Of a stretch of 64,000 nucleotides of DNA, positions 8,079 through 16,831 are shown one piece after another. The notes under the pieces are model-generated. The model was not told the DNA's origin, did no database searches, and saw nothing but the letters and a program-made list of their open reading frames with translations. How positions within the stretch are numbered: position 1 is the first letter of the stretch; every line of letters starts with the position of its first letter. Where the stretch lies: the NCBI RefSeq assembly GCF_003594875.1, contig NZ_QZEY01000017.1, forward strand, positions 1 to 64,000, in the 5' to 3' direction. Position numbers and translations under genes: made by a program. Origin of the DNA: Bailinhaonella thermotolerans (GTDB lineage Bacteria > Actinomycetota > Actinomycetes > Streptosporangiales > Streptosporangiaceae).

Positions 8079-8441
8079 ATGAGCTACGCCGATCTCATCC
8101 ACCGGTTCATCGACGCCATCAACGACACCGACGCAGTCCGGCGACGCGCCACCATCGAGGAGATCCTCACCCCCGACTGCACCTACACCGACCCGGAGAT
8201 CGCCGTCGAAGGACACGACGCGCTGGATAGGGCGTTCGCCGCCCTGCAGCAGCGGATTCCGCCCGGTTTCCGCTTCGGCCTGACCGCTCCGGTCGACGCG
8301 CACCACCATCAGGCCCGCTTCTTCTGGCGCTTCGGCGATCCCGAAGCCGGCACCCCCGCTGCAACCGGCTCCGACGTCGCCGTCTTCGCCGACGGGCGCA
8401 TCCGCCACCTGTACGCCTTCTTCGACGCCGCCAACAGCTGA
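8079..8441 (+). CDS. SnoaL-like / NTF2-fold protein
   Basis: A 120-residue cone-shaped NTF2-like domain protein. The N-terminal helix (LIHRFIDAINDTDAVRR), the EEILTPDCTYTDP segment and the C-terminal FADGRIRHLYAFFD strand pair are characteristic of SnoaL-like small enzymes and binding proteins. The reaction is unknown; family members include polyketide cyclases, steroid isomerases and non-catalytic ligand binders. It sits between the MDR oxidoreductase and the SGNH esterase and has its own AGGAG site, so co-transcription is expected. Confidence 0.88.
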   Translation: MSYADLIHRFIDAINDTDAVRRRATIEEILTPDCTYTDPEIAVEGHDALDRAFAALQQRIPPGFRFGLTAPVDAHHHQARFFWRFGDPEAGTPAATGSDVAVFADGRIRHLYAFFDAANS

Positions 8442-8461
8442 CCAACCACCCGGGAAGAACC

Positions 8462-9757
8462 ATGTCCTCCGCTACACGACGGCTGTTGACCGTCACGGCT
8501 ATCACCGTCTGCGCCCTGATAACCGGCACCGTTGCCGCATTTCCGGACACCGCTCGGCAGCCCGCCACCGCCACCGCCACCGGACCCGGACCCGGCTGGA
8601 GCGCCACCTGGACCGCCGCGCCACAGCGCCCCAGCGCCAGCTTCGCTCCCAACTGGTCACAGCAGGGCTTCACCCGCCAGACCGTGCGCCAGATCGTCCG
8701 GATCAGCGCGGGCGGGAAAGCCGCTCGGATCCGGCTGTCCAACCGCTACGGCACCAGCCCGCTTACCATCGACCACGCCACCCTCGCCCGCACCGACCGC
8801 GGGGCCGCCATCGAGCCGGGATCGCTGCGCCACCTGACCGTCCGCGGCAAGCACACCTTCACCGTCCCGGCCGGGGCCGATCTCGCCACCGACCCGGTGC
8901 CGCTGAATCTGGCCGCCTTGGACTCGGTCACCATCACGTTCTTCGCGAACCGGCCGACCGGCCCGGCCACGTATCACGCCCAAGCCCTTGCCACCACCTA
9001 CCGGGCCGCCGGCGATCACACCGCCGACGCCGACGCCGCCGCCTTCACCGACACCTCACAGTCCTGGTACTACCTCACCGGCGTGGACGTGATCCCCACG
9101 GGGCGTCGTGGCGGCGTGGTCACCTTCGGCGACTCCCTCACCGACGGAGCCGGCAGCAGCACCGACGCCAACAACCGCTACCCCGATGAACTCGCCGAAC
9201 GCCTGGCCGGCGCCGGCACGCCCCGTGCCGTGTTGAACCAAGGCATCGCCGGCAACCGCGTCACCGTCGACTCGGCATGGTTCGGCGACAAGGCCACCGC
9301 CCGCTTTCGCCGAGACGTCCTCGGCCAGCCAGGCGTACGCACCGTCATCATCCTGGCCGGCATCAACGACATCGGCATCGGCGAACTGGCGGCGGCGCCT
9401 CCCTCCCCGATCTTCGCCCCCTATCCCGACGTCTCCGCCGGCCAGGTCATCGCAGGACTTCGCGAACTGATCCAGATGGCCCACGCCAAGGGAGTGCGCG
9501 TGATCGGCGCGACGCTCATGCCGGTCAAGGGATCGGCCTACTACACCGCCCGCAGTGAGGCCAAGCGCGAGGCCATCAACGCCTGGATACGCGCCTCTGC
9601 TCCGTTCGACGCGGTGGTGGATCTCGACCGCATCACCGCCTCACCCGCCGACCGCGACCGGCTCAACCCCGCCTACGACTCAGGCGATCACCTCCACCTC
9701 AACGACGCCGGGTACCGAGCCATCGCGGGCGCCATCCACCCGGCCGACCTCGGCTGA
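8462..9757 (+). CDS. Secreted SGNH/GDSL hydrolase (esterase)
   Basis: A 431-residue exported esterase. Residues 1-30 form a Sec-type signal peptide ending near AFPDTA. A beta-rich N-terminal domain (residues about 48-210) precedes the catalytic domain. All four SGNH blocks are visible: GDSLTDG with Ser225, the NQGIAGNR glycine block, GINDIG with the Asn, and DHLH with Asp409 and His412. Such enzymes cleave acyl or acetyl esters of polysaccharides or lipids. It ends the MDR-SnoaL operon, which is odd company for an extracellular enzyme. Substrate unknown. Confidence 0.9.
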   Translation: MSSATRRLLTVTAITVCALITGTVAAFPDTARQPATATATGPGPGWSATWTAAPQRPSASFAPNWSQQGFTRQTVRQIVRISAGGKAARIRLSNRYGTSPLTIDHATLARTDRGAAIEPGSLRHLTVRGKHTFTVPAGADLATDPVPLNLAALDSVTITFFANRPTGPATYHAQALATTYRAAGDHTADADAAAFTDTSQSWYYLTGVDVIPTGRRGGVVTFGDSLTDGAGSSTDANNRYPDELAERLAGAGTPRAVLNQGIAGNRVTVDSAWFGDKATARFRRDVLGQPGVRTVIILAGINDIGIGELAAAPPSPIFAPYPDVSAGQVIAGLRELIQMAHAKGVRVIGATLMPVKGSAYYTARSEAKREAINAWIRASAPFDAVVDLDRITASPADRDRLNPAYDSGDHLHLNDAGYRAIAGAIHPADLG

Positions 9758-9785
9758 ACCGGGGTTGAGGACCCCAGGAACAGCC

Positions 9786-9960
9786 ATGGTCACCCAGTAC
9801 GCCGCCGCGGTGGAGGCGTTCGCGGCGAGCAACACCGTCATCCTGGCGCTGGCCGACGAGTTGCCCGCTGGCACGATCGACCACGGACGACAAGACGCTG
9901 GCCAAGTCGGATGTGGAACTGGGCGTGGACGTACTGGAACGGAATCCGGCGTTAACGCGG
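9786..9960 (+). pseudogene. Frameshifted 5' fragment of a conserved small protein
   Basis: From ATG 9786 the frame reads MVTQYAAAVEAFAASNTVIL and on to about codon 33. It then continues in another frame as KTLAKSDVELGVDVLERNPA (about 9890-9955), after which it runs into the integrase relic. Both halves look like protein and join naturally, so this is a broken gene remnant. I do not know its function. Confidence 0.4.
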
Positions 9961-9963
9961 CTG

Positions 9964-10482
9964 CTACTGGTGGTCAGCGAACTGCGGCTGGCTCAGTCTG
10001 GCGAACGTGGCTCGCGCCTGATTCCGTTCGGTTCCACACTGCGTTGCCCCCTCGACGGCGCCACCCTTGAACCGAACAGGGGCACGCCGGGGCTCTAGGT
10101 CGAGGTCCTCGACGTTCAGCGCGAGGATCTCGGCGGCTCGGGCCGCCGTTTCGTAGAGCATCCGCCACAGCGCCCGCTCGCGCAGGTCGCGGCGCGACAG
10201 CAGCCGGTGGATCGTGGTCTTGGCCACAGCGCGGGTCTCGTCGGCGTTCTCCTTGCGACGTCCGGCGTCGGCCGGGACCGATGGCGCGGCCCAGTGCTTC
10301 TTGGTGTGGCACCAGGTGAGCCAGGAGGTGATGGCGGCGCGGTTGCGGTTCCAGGTCGCCGGCGCGCTCGCACCCCACAGTTGGGCGAGCGCGGTGCCGA
10401 TCCCGGCGTCGGCGACGTCGGCGAGCGGCCGGTCGCGGCCGAGCCGGGCGATGGTGCGGTCGATGCTCACGTACATGAGCAA
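9964..10482 (-). pseudogene. Tyrosine recombinase (integrase), truncated
   Basis: This encodes a core-binding domain ([20 protein letters not shown]) followed by the start of the catalytic domain with the first active-site Arg in [20 protein letters not shown]. Homology stops soon after RFKGG. The later box with the His-x-x-Arg motif and the tyrosine nucleophile are missing, so it cannot be active. The N-terminus also seems to be split between two frames near 10480-10540. It is a decayed mobile-element integrase; no attachment site was found. Confidence 0.7.
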
Positions 10483-11093
10483 TCAGTGCGGCGCGGCGAC
10501 CAGGAGACCGGCTCGCCAGGGTGGTGCGCGACTCCAGCACGTTATCCGGTACATCGCGACGGGTGCCGGGCGTACGTCCTGGGTCGCGGCTTGGTTCGGA
10601 TAGGGCACGATGCCTGGGTCTTACCCTCTTCCCTCCCCCGGCGATATGCCGATCGCGCTGCGGACCCAGGCGGTGGCATCGAGGGTCAACCCGAAGGCCG
10701 CCCCTGTCGCCAGGCCCGTCACGATGGCGCTGCGTGGATCGGCCGTGGCCCAGCCGATCGCCAGCTGTCGGCGCACGGCTTAACGTGCATAGGCGCGTAC
10801 ACGTGAACGTGCCGAGCTACGTGCATGGAGTGCAGGCTCTCGATGGGGCGGGCGCCACCCGCTCATGAAGCGGTGTCGGGGCAGGGGCCGTCGTCAAGGG
10901 CGCTTTCGGCGTCGCTGGCGCGATGGGCTTCGCCCACCCTTGACAGCGGCCCCTGCTCGGTGGGTTGCGGCTATCGGGTAGCCCCGGCGCTGCGGCGTAC
11001 GCCGGGCTCGGCACGTCTGGGCGTACCGCCCTCTGCACAACTACCTGTACGCCGACACCAGGGTCGCGGACGTGCCACGCGTCAGGTCCGGCA
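10483..11093. other. Gene-poor stretch; weak membrane-protein relic
   Basis: No intact gene is visible. Around 10620-10770 the minus strand has a short frame containing IVTGLATGAAFGLTLDATAW, which resembles a transmembrane tail of a larger protein, but it has no start or partner. The interval also holds the large hairpin at 10881-10956. Confidence 0.3.
10881..10956. repeat. Long imperfect hairpin, REP-like
   Basis: GCAGGGGCCGTCGTCAAGGG (10881-10900) pairs with CCCTTGACAGCGGCCCCTGC (10937-10956), 18 of 20 positions. The 36-base loop itself contains a second hairpin (GATGGGC-TTC-GCCCA type). There is no T-run. Its layered structure is like intergenic REP-type elements of actinomycetes; that comparison is from memory. 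Confidence 0.5.
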
Positions 11094-11924
11094 CTATCGG
11101 CGCTGGGACGCCGTTCCGGATGTGAGGTCGTCAAGGGCGCCGCGGAGTGTGGTGGCGAAGCTCGCGGCCTCGAAGATGAAGCCCAGATGGTTTCCGGGGA
11201 ATTCGAGGATCGGGCAGCTCAGGCGTTCGGCTTGGATACGGGCGGTGCGGGCGTAGTAGGCGCTGTCGCTTTCGCGTCCGGCGGCGGTGACCATGGGGAC
11301 CTTGTTGCGGCGGATGGTGTCGAGATCGGGACTGAACGTGGCGAGCGGGAGGTATTCGCGGGCCATGAAGAACTCGGCGTTGGTCGTCATTTCACCCGCG
11401 GCCACACGGGCCTGTTGGGGGTTGGCGCCGTCGAAGCCGACGAGTGCGGAGGCGAAGATCTTGAATGCAGCCTCGGCGCCTTCGGTGGTGAAGGTGCTGT
11501 GCACGCGCTCGGCGAAGGCGAGCCAGGTGTCGGCATCGGGCAGCAGCGGTGAGGTAGGGCCCTCGTGGGCGACGAGCGCGCGGATGACATCCGGGTGGTC
11601 AGTGGCGAGTTGGAGAGCGATGTTGGCGCCGCCGCTGCTGCCGAAGACATAAGCCTGTTCACCGCTCATGGCCCGGATCACGGCGACTGCGTCGCGTGCC
11701 TGCTGGGCCATGTCCAGGTCGATGGTGGTGTCGCCGGTGCTGCGAGAGTTGCCTCGGCGGTCGTAGCGGACGACCGTGTAGTGCTCGGCGAGGAAGCCGG
11801 AGATCCGTGCGTAGTGCTCGGCTGCCCCACCGCCACCGGAGATCATCAGCAGCAGCGGACCGTTGCCCTCATAGTCGTAGACGATGTCCGCGCCTTCGGT
11901 GCGAATGCTTTGGGTCATGGTCAT
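11094..11924 (-). CDS. Alpha/beta hydrolase
   Basis: A 276-residue serine alpha/beta hydrolase. The nucleophile elbow is FGSSGG with Ser97; a YDRRG motif and the usual oxyanion strand (LLLMISGGGG) precede it, and FPGNHLGF near the C-terminus supplies the His. It resembles the hydrolase at 26100-26939 (shared YDRRG and SRST segments). The ATG at 11924 overlaps the stop of the upstream MFS gene (ATGA overlap) and has a GGGAG site, so it was the second gene of an operon whose first gene is now broken. Probably controlled by the TetR gene at 12819. Substrate unknown. Confidence 0.88.
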   Translation of the reverse strand: MTMTQSIRTEGADIVYDYEGNGPLLLMISGGGGAAEHYARISGFLAEHYTVVRYDRRGNSRSTGDTTIDLDMAQQARDAVAVIRAMSGEQAYVFGSSGGANIALQLATDHPDVIRALVAHEGPTSPLLPDADTWLAFAERVHSTFTTEGAEAAFKIFASALVGFDGANPQQARVAAGEMTTNAEFFMAREYLPLATFSPDLDTIRRNKVPMVTAAGRESDSAYYARTARIQAERLSCPILEFPGNHLGFIFEAASFATTLRGALDDLTSGTASQRR

Positions 11925-12714
11925 GTGGTTGTCTCCCTCTTGGCGGCGGTTGCCGGCTTCTGGGTGTGGTGCCGGCCGGGTTCGCGGCCCGGCATGGCGA
12001 GTGCGATGAAGATGGCTGTGACGGCGAAGGCGAGGATCCACCAGAAGGTGGTGGCGTAGGCGTCGGCCAGTCCCGCCGGGTCCGGCTTCAGCGGATCGGG
12101 CAGCCGGTTGAGCCGGTCTTGCAGGACGATGAGGATCACCGCGCTGCCGATGGAAGCGCCGAGTTGCATGATGACCCTGTTGGCGGCGCTGGCGCGGGGA
12201 AGGGCGGCCGGGGCGACGTCACCGATGGCGGCGGCCATGGCCGGAGTCATGACGGCCCCGACTCCAGCGCCGCCGGGACGCCCATGACACTCATCACCGG
12301 CCCCAGGCGGCTCGGTCCGGCCGCTTGAGCCAGTACGGCCATGCCCAGCGGCAGGACCATGCCGCCGCCCAGTCCCTGGATCACTCGGAACATGATCAGG
12401 CTCTGCGCCGACCACGCCACCCCGCACAGTACCGAGCCGGCCAGGAAGACGACGATGCACGCCGTCCACATCGTTCGGCCGCCATAGCGTTCCAGCGCCC
12501 AGCCTGACAACGCCATCACCGCCGTCATCGCCAGCAGGTATCCGGTGCCGACCCACTGCATCGTCAGCAGTGACGACGGGAACTCCGGCAGCAGCGTGTC
12601 GTAGGCGATGTTGGTCATGGTCGCGTCCAGCTGCATCATGATCGCTCCCAGCACCACCGCGATCATCAACCAGACCAGATCGTTCGCCGGGCGCGTTCGT
12701 TCCCGGATCGTCAT
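11921..12714 (-). pseudogene. DHA2-type MFS drug exporter with large internal deletion
   Basis: The first 155 codons from ATG 12714 encode the N-terminal membrane helices of an EmrB/QacA-type antiporter, including the signature MMQLDATMTNIAYDTLLPEF and RVIQGLGGGMVLP. The frame stops at 12247. The C-terminal part continues in another frame as AVMTPAMAAAIGDVAP and the last helices, ending at 11921. About 200 residues of the middle are missing, so this is a deletion plus frameshift, not a simple sequencing slip. It would have been co-transcribed with the hydrolase at 11094. Confidence 0.8.
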
Positions 12715-12818
12715 AGGGGATCTTTCCTCTGCTCCGGCACGGCCGATCGAAGGCATGCCGGATGGAGCGGCCTCGAAGGGGCCGCTCGGGCCGGCTGGTG
12801 GTGGACGGGTGCGGCGCG

Positions 12819-13472
12819 CTATCGCGGCGAGTCGGCCGACGGGGCCGGAAGCCCCGCGGCGAACTGCCGTAGCGCCTGCCGCAGCAGCGGGATCAGCGGA
12901 ACGGGCGGATCCGCGCGTAGCCACTGATCGGTAGCGACGTGGATGGCGGTCGCCACCGAGCCTGCGACCAGACGCGGAAACATGTCGCGATCGGGGTCGG
13001 TGCCGGTCCGCTCAGCGACCGCCGCGGCGAACTCCCCGTCGGCCGCCAGAGTGGCCTTGAGCGCCTCGGCCTGGAGCGCGGGCTCACCGGCGATCAATCG
13101 GATGCCGTCGAGCACTTCCGGGGCCGGGCTCTCATGGGCCCGTCCGGCCTCGGTCAGCGGCGAGAGCACCGCATGGTCGATCGCCTCCCACAGCGGCTCG
13201 TCGGCCGGGCGCGCCCGCAGCGCCTCGGCTGCCTGCCGCGTCCGGTCGACATGGCGCGCCACCAGGGCCTCGTACTTGGTGGAGAAGTAGTTGTTGAACG
13301 TCCGCGTCGTCACCTGCACCTCGGCGGCGATGTCCTCGACACGCACGTTGTCCAGTCCCCGTTCCAGCGCCAGCCGCAGGGCCGCGAGGGTCAACGCCTC
13401 GCGGGTCGCGCGTTTCTTCTGCTCCCGGAGCCCAGGGCGCCGGCCGCCGGCAGGGGTGCGTTCGGTGGTCAC
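12819..13472 (-). CDS. TetR-family regulator
   Basis: A 217-residue TetR protein starting at GTG 13472. The basic N-terminus LREQKKRATREAL is followed by a helix-turn-helix (VEDIAAEVQVTTRTFNNYF) of the subgroup common beside actinobacterial drug exporters, then a C-terminal domain rich in Ala and Leu. It lies just upstream of the broken MFS/hydrolase operon in the same direction and next to a decayed paralogue on the other strand. Control of the MFS operon is inferred. An AAAGTTTTCT-rich operator region precedes its start. Confidence 0.87.
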   Translation of the reverse strand: MTTERTPAGGRRPGLREQKKRATREALTLAALRLALERGLDNVRVEDIAAEVQVTTRTFNNYFSTKYEALVARHVDRTRQAAEALRARPADEPLWEAIDHAVLSPLTEAGRAHESPAPEVLDGIRLIAGEPALQAEALKATLAADGEFAAAVAERTGTDPDRDMFPRLVAGSVATAIHVATDQWLRADPPVPLIPLLRQALRQFAAGLPAPSADSPR

Positions 13473-13486
13473 ACTGCCACCATAGC

Positions 13487-13517
13487 AAAGTTTTCTGATT
13501 GAGAAAGTTTTCTCGTC
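13487..13517. promoter_or_regulatory. Repeated AAAGTTTTCT boxes, probable TetR operator
   Basis: AAAGTTTTCT occurs twice (13487-13496 and 13506-13515), the second inside the dyad GAGAAA-GT-TTTCTC. The boxes lie directly upstream of the TetR start at 13472 and the decayed TetR copy at 13549, and are strikingly AT-rich for this DNA. Confidence 0.55.
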
Positions 13518-13548
13518 AAGAAGATTTGATTGCACTGGCCGCACAGGC

Positions 13549-14261
13549 TTGGGAGAGCAGAAGAAGCGGGAGACCCGGATCGCGCTCAGCCGGCGGCGAT
13601 CAGGCTCACGATCGACCGCGGCTTCGACGACGTCAAAGTGGATGACGACGTCAAAGTGGAAGACATCGCCGCGGAGGCTGGCCTCTCGCACCGTACGTTC
13701 AACAGCTGCTCTTCCAGCAAGGCCGAGGCGATCGCCGACCGTCACCTCGAACACGCGGCGCGGATCGCGGACGAGCTACGCGTTCACCCATCCAGTGAGC
13801 CTGTCTGGGAGGCGATCAGGAACGCCACGCTCATCGGGGCGCCCCTCGGCAGCGAGGGCGAGGATGCCCAGCCCGACGCTGGCTGGGCGGAGGGTCTCCG
13901 GCTGATGACCGGACATCCAGCGCTGCGAGGTGAGTTCCCCAAAGCCGGCATGGCCGCCCACCAGGAGTTGGCCGCCGCCGTGGCCGAGCGCACCGGCGCC
14001 GATCTCGAGCGCGACCTCTTTCCACGGCTCGTGGCGGGGACGAGCGGCGTCGCCGTCTCCGCCACGACCGATCTGTGGCTGCGCGTCAGCCCTCCGACGG
14101 CGTACGGCGAGCTGCTCCAGGACGCGCTCGACCAAGTGACGAGGGGCCTTCCCCTTCCACCGGCCCCGGGAACGACGAAAACAGTAGCCCGTATCCCTCG
14201 TGACTGCTCGAGGCCGTCGAGGATGCGGTGCGGGCCGAACTTGGAACTCCTAACAGCATGA
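13549..14261 (+). pseudogene. Decayed TetR paralogue of the neighbouring gene
   Basis: The start region (GEQKKRETRIALS) matches the adjacent TetR protein but sits in a different frame from the remainder (PAAIRLTIDRGFDDVK), so there is a frameshift near 13591. An 18-bp unit, GACGACGTCAAAGTGGAT, is duplicated in tandem at 13626-13661, and the recognition-helix area reads FNSCSSSKAEAI where the paralogue has FNNYFSTKYEAL. The ligand-binding part is recognisable to about codon 210. This is an inverted duplicate of the 12819-13472 gene that is being lost. Confidence 0.7.
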
Positions 14262-14379
14262 TCAGCGGGTGAGGCGGCACCAGGTCCTCAACTCGCTGGT
14301 GGACCAGGGCCTGCCCTCGGCCGAGGCGTTCCTCGCCCACGAGACGGTCATTCCGGTCGGCAGCCGGGGGTGGGCGTGA
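14204..14379 (+). pseudogene. Fragment of an unidentified small protein
   Basis: Two frames read protein-like text in series: LLEAVEDAVRAELGTPNSM from 14204, then VRRHQVLNSLVDQGLPSAEA from about 14270, ending near 14379 inside the 3' end of the opposing TetR gene. Probably a frameshifted remnant; function not recognised. Confidence 0.3.
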
Positions 14380-14998
14380 GGCCGACGAGCTTGGCGAGGA
14401 AACGATCGACCTGCTCCTCCAGCGGCGGCCATGGCAGGCCGGGCTGGTTGACCCGCATCGACACAGCTCCATGCACGGCCGCCCGCAGATCCAGTGAGAT
14501 CACTGCCGCGTCGTCGGCCGGGGTGAGCCCGGCGTCGATGCATCGCTGCACCGCGGCGGTGGTGCGCTCCGCCAGTTCCTGCTTGAACGACATGGCCGCC
14601 CGCTGGTTGAGCGTGCTCTCGTGCAGCACCTTGTACAGGCCGGGGTGCTGCTGGACCCACCTGCCCAGCAGCAGGACGCGGGCACGCAGCTTCCCCGCCG
14701 GATCGGCGGCACCGGTCTCGGCCTGATCGACGGCCTCCACGAGTTCGCGATGGAATCTCTCCAGGGCGGCCAGTACGAGCGTGTCCCGGTCAGCGAAGTG
14801 GATGTACACCGAGGTCGCCGCGACGCCGACCTCCCGTGCCACCGCGCGCATGGACAGGGCTTGATCGTCGCCGAGTTCGTCCAGCAGGCGCAGGGCGGCG
14901 CTGATGATGTCCTCCCGCAGCCGCTCGCCCTGGCCCCGCGGATTGCGGCCCTGCCTGCCATCGCGAGGGCCGGCCGGGGCGGAGGTGGTCTTGTCCAT
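14348..14998 (-). CDS. TetR-family regulator
   Basis: A 216-residue TetR protein. Helix-turn-helix at about residues 48-70 (SMRAVAREVGVAATSVYIHF); the C-terminal portion (GRWVQQHPGLYKVLHEST) is like the TetR_C domain of actinobacterial repressors. ATG at 14998. It is divergent from the CMD-family gene at 15073 with a 74-bp spacer that carries a perfect palindrome, so it should repress that gene. Confidence 0.88.
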   Translation of the reverse strand: MDKTTSAPAGPRDGRQGRNPRGQGERLREDIISAALRLLDELGDDQALSMRAVAREVGVAATSVYIHFADRDTLVLAALERFHRELVEAVDQAETGAADPAGKLRARVLLLGRWVQQHPGLYKVLHESTLNQRAAMSFKQELAERTTAAVQRCIDAGLTPADDAAVISLDLRAAVHGAVSMRVNQPGLPWPPLEEQVDRFLAKLVGLTPTPGCRPE

Positions 14999-15029
14999 GG
15001 ACGCCTATTGTAAGCGAACGAGCGTTGCA

Positions 15030-15047
15030 CTACAGTCGTAGCGCTAC
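15030..15047. promoter_or_regulatory. Probable TetR operator
   Basis: CTAC-AGTC-GTAG (15030-15041) overlaps the perfect 10-bp palindrome GTAGCGCTAC (15038-15047), all within the 74-bp spacer between the TetR and CMD genes. Confidence 0.55.
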
Positions 15048-15072
15048 AGCCGTTCACATACGGAGGATTTCC

Positions 15073-15756
15073 ATGGACAACCAGGTGAAGGCACTGGACT
15101 CGCTGTTCGCCGAGATGAGCGCCGCCACCGACCACCTGCTCTGGGATGAGATCCCGGAGCTCACCAGGCGCGAGAAGGTCCTGCTGTGCCTCACCGCCGA
15201 CGTCTGCCAGCAGACTCTCGGCCTGCCCTTCGAACAGCACGTGACGATGGCGGCCGACTCCGGGTTGTCGGCCGACGCCCTGCGCGAAATGCTCCGCTTC
15301 GTCCCCTACGACAGCGGCTACCCCGCCGCCCTTGCGGCGCTCGCCCGCCTGACCGAACTGGAACGGGAGCACGCCCTGCCCGCCCCCACCGGCCAGGGCC
15401 ACGAGGTGAACGCCAACGGTACGGGTAGCCCGCTCCCCGCGCCGATGCGGCAGGCCGTGGCCGCCCTCGACGCACCGTTCAGCACCTACATGGACCTGCA
15501 GTCGCGAATGCGCGCCGGCATGCGGCTGCTGTCGGTCCGTGAGCGCGCGTTCATCACGATGACCGTCGACGTGCTCTTCCAGACCCTGCAGGAAAGCTTC
15601 CGCGCCCACCTGACGCGCGCCCTCGGCGCCGGCGCCACACCGGAGGAGGCCCGTGCCGTCGTACGGTTCTCCGCGCAGTTCGGCATGACCAAGGCATGGC
15701 GCGCCATGCATGTGCTCGACACTCTGCTCATCGAACTCGGCGCCGCCCGGGACTGA
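15073..15756 (+). CDS. Carboxymuconolactone decarboxylase-family protein, two CMD modules
   Basis: A 227-residue protein with two AhpD/CMD-like helical modules. The first (residues about 30-105) contains FEQHVTMAADSGLSADALRE and the FVPYDSGYPAAL segment seen in PcaC-type proteins; the second (about 140-225) repeats the pattern with FRAHLTRALGAGATPEEARA. The redox CxxC of AhpD is absent, so a peroxidase role is unlikely; a decarboxylase-like or purely structural role remains possible. ATG 15073 follows CGGAGGA. It is controlled in all likelihood by the divergent TetR. Confidence 0.82.
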   Translation: MDNQVKALDSLFAEMSAATDHLLWDEIPELTRREKVLLCLTADVCQQTLGLPFEQHVTMAADSGLSADALREMLRFVPYDSGYPAALAALARLTELEREHALPAPTGQGHEVNANGTGSPLPAPMRQAVAALDAPFSTYMDLQSRMRAGMRLLSVRERAFITMTVDVLFQTLQESFRAHLTRALGAGATPEEARAVVRFSAQFGMTKAWRAMHVLDTLLIELGAARD

Positions 15757-15850
15757 GACGCGAGGGAGTCGCTCCCGGGCCTGACCTGGAGAAACGATGT
15801 GAGTCCAAGCGGCGGAGCAAGCAGCTTCGCCGCTTGGCCGCGTGTAACGC

Positions 15851-16130
15851 CGTTCACGGCGGCGCGGTCGAGCTCGATGCCGTTGGCGAAGCCGTGCAGG
15901 TGAGGCAGGTCGGCGACGCGGATGGTGGTGATCTGGGCGGTGAGCTTGTCATCGTTGCCTTCAGCCGGGGTGAGGAGCGCGGCGAAGTCGCGGACATGGC
16001 GGGCGAGTTCGGTCACCTCGGGACAGGTGGCGGTGAGTTCCCGCACCAGGCCGGTGTCGCTTTCACGGAGTCGGTCGGGGTGAGTGAGCAGCAGACGTGC
16101 CAGGCGGCGCGGGTGGTGACAGGCCGTTCC
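15851..16130 (-). pseudogene. ISL3-family transposase, middle fragment
   Basis: The minus strand reads ERPVTT, shifts frame, then RRLARLLLTHPDRLRESDTG and on to DLPHLHGFANGIELDRAAVN, the central part of an ISL3 transposase. Homology ends abruptly near 15851. Both ends of the element are gone. The piece is exactly the part that is missing from the other ISL3 relic at 24202-24406. Confidence 0.72.
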
Positions 16131-16372
16131 CTTTCATGTTGGAAACGGGCGACGTGGTCAAATCCACCGGCCACCAACAGCGTAGGCGGTTATGGCCACC
16201 GATGACTTCGCCAAGGACTGGGCCGGCGGAGCCCGCAACGCTCGCCCACACAGCCGACTTTTCAAGATTGCGAAGATGGCCGGAGTCGAGCTCGGATCGC
16301 GGCCTGAGTTAAAGATGGGTTAAGCAGATCTGGTTAGCTTCTTTTAAACCCTTGTCCAGCATGCTGCGGGGC

Positions 16373-16831
16373 ATGGCGAACATAAAGATTGCCCTGAAGG
16401 GAGCAGCCTTCCTCGCTGCCTCAGCGGTCCTCGTGTCATGCGGCGGTGGCCCCGGGGCTCAGGGGGACTCCGGTGATCAGGCGAAGTACGCGGCGTGCTT
16501 GCGGGATCAGGGTCTCACTGTCACGGAGCGGAGCGACGGGCTGGACATCAAGGCGGACTCCCCGGAGAAGAGCAACGCGGCCAAGTCGGCCTGTAAGCAG
16601 TACGCCCCGGCCGGTGAGGAGATGTCGCCCGAGGACAAGAAGCAGGCCATGGACACCGCGCTCAAGTACGTCGCGTGCATGCGCAGGGCGGGAGTCGACA
16701 TGCCGGACCCGAAGCAGGATCCCGACGGCGGTGTCGCTGTGAAGCTGCCGGACGGGATGACCGAGGACACGCCGGTGGTTCAGCAGGCGCAGCAGGCGTG
16801 CAAGGAGCAGGCGCCTGGGAACTCCAAGTGA
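16373..16831 (+). CDS. Small secreted lipoprotein
   Basis: A 152-residue putative lipoprotein. Residues 1-22 form a signal peptide ending in the lipobox VLVSC, after which the mature protein is hydrophilic with several Cys and Lys/Asp-rich stretches (YAACLRDQGLTV and YVACMRRAGVDMPDP form an internal repeat of the type x-Y-x-x-C-x-R). This repeat is typical of actinobacterial lipoproteins encoded next to HlyD-like adaptors. I chose the ATG at 16373. The stop overlaps the next GTG by 4 bp, so it is the first gene of the MacAB-like operon and may act at the cell surface with it. Confidence 0.82.
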   Translation: MANIKIALKGAAFLAASAVLVSCGGGPGAQGDSGDQAKYAACLRDQGLTVTERSDGLDIKADSPEKSNAAKSACKQYAPAGEEMSPEDKKQAMDTALKYVACMRRAGVDMPDPKQDPDGGVAVKLPDGMTEDTPVVQQAQQACKEQAPGNSK

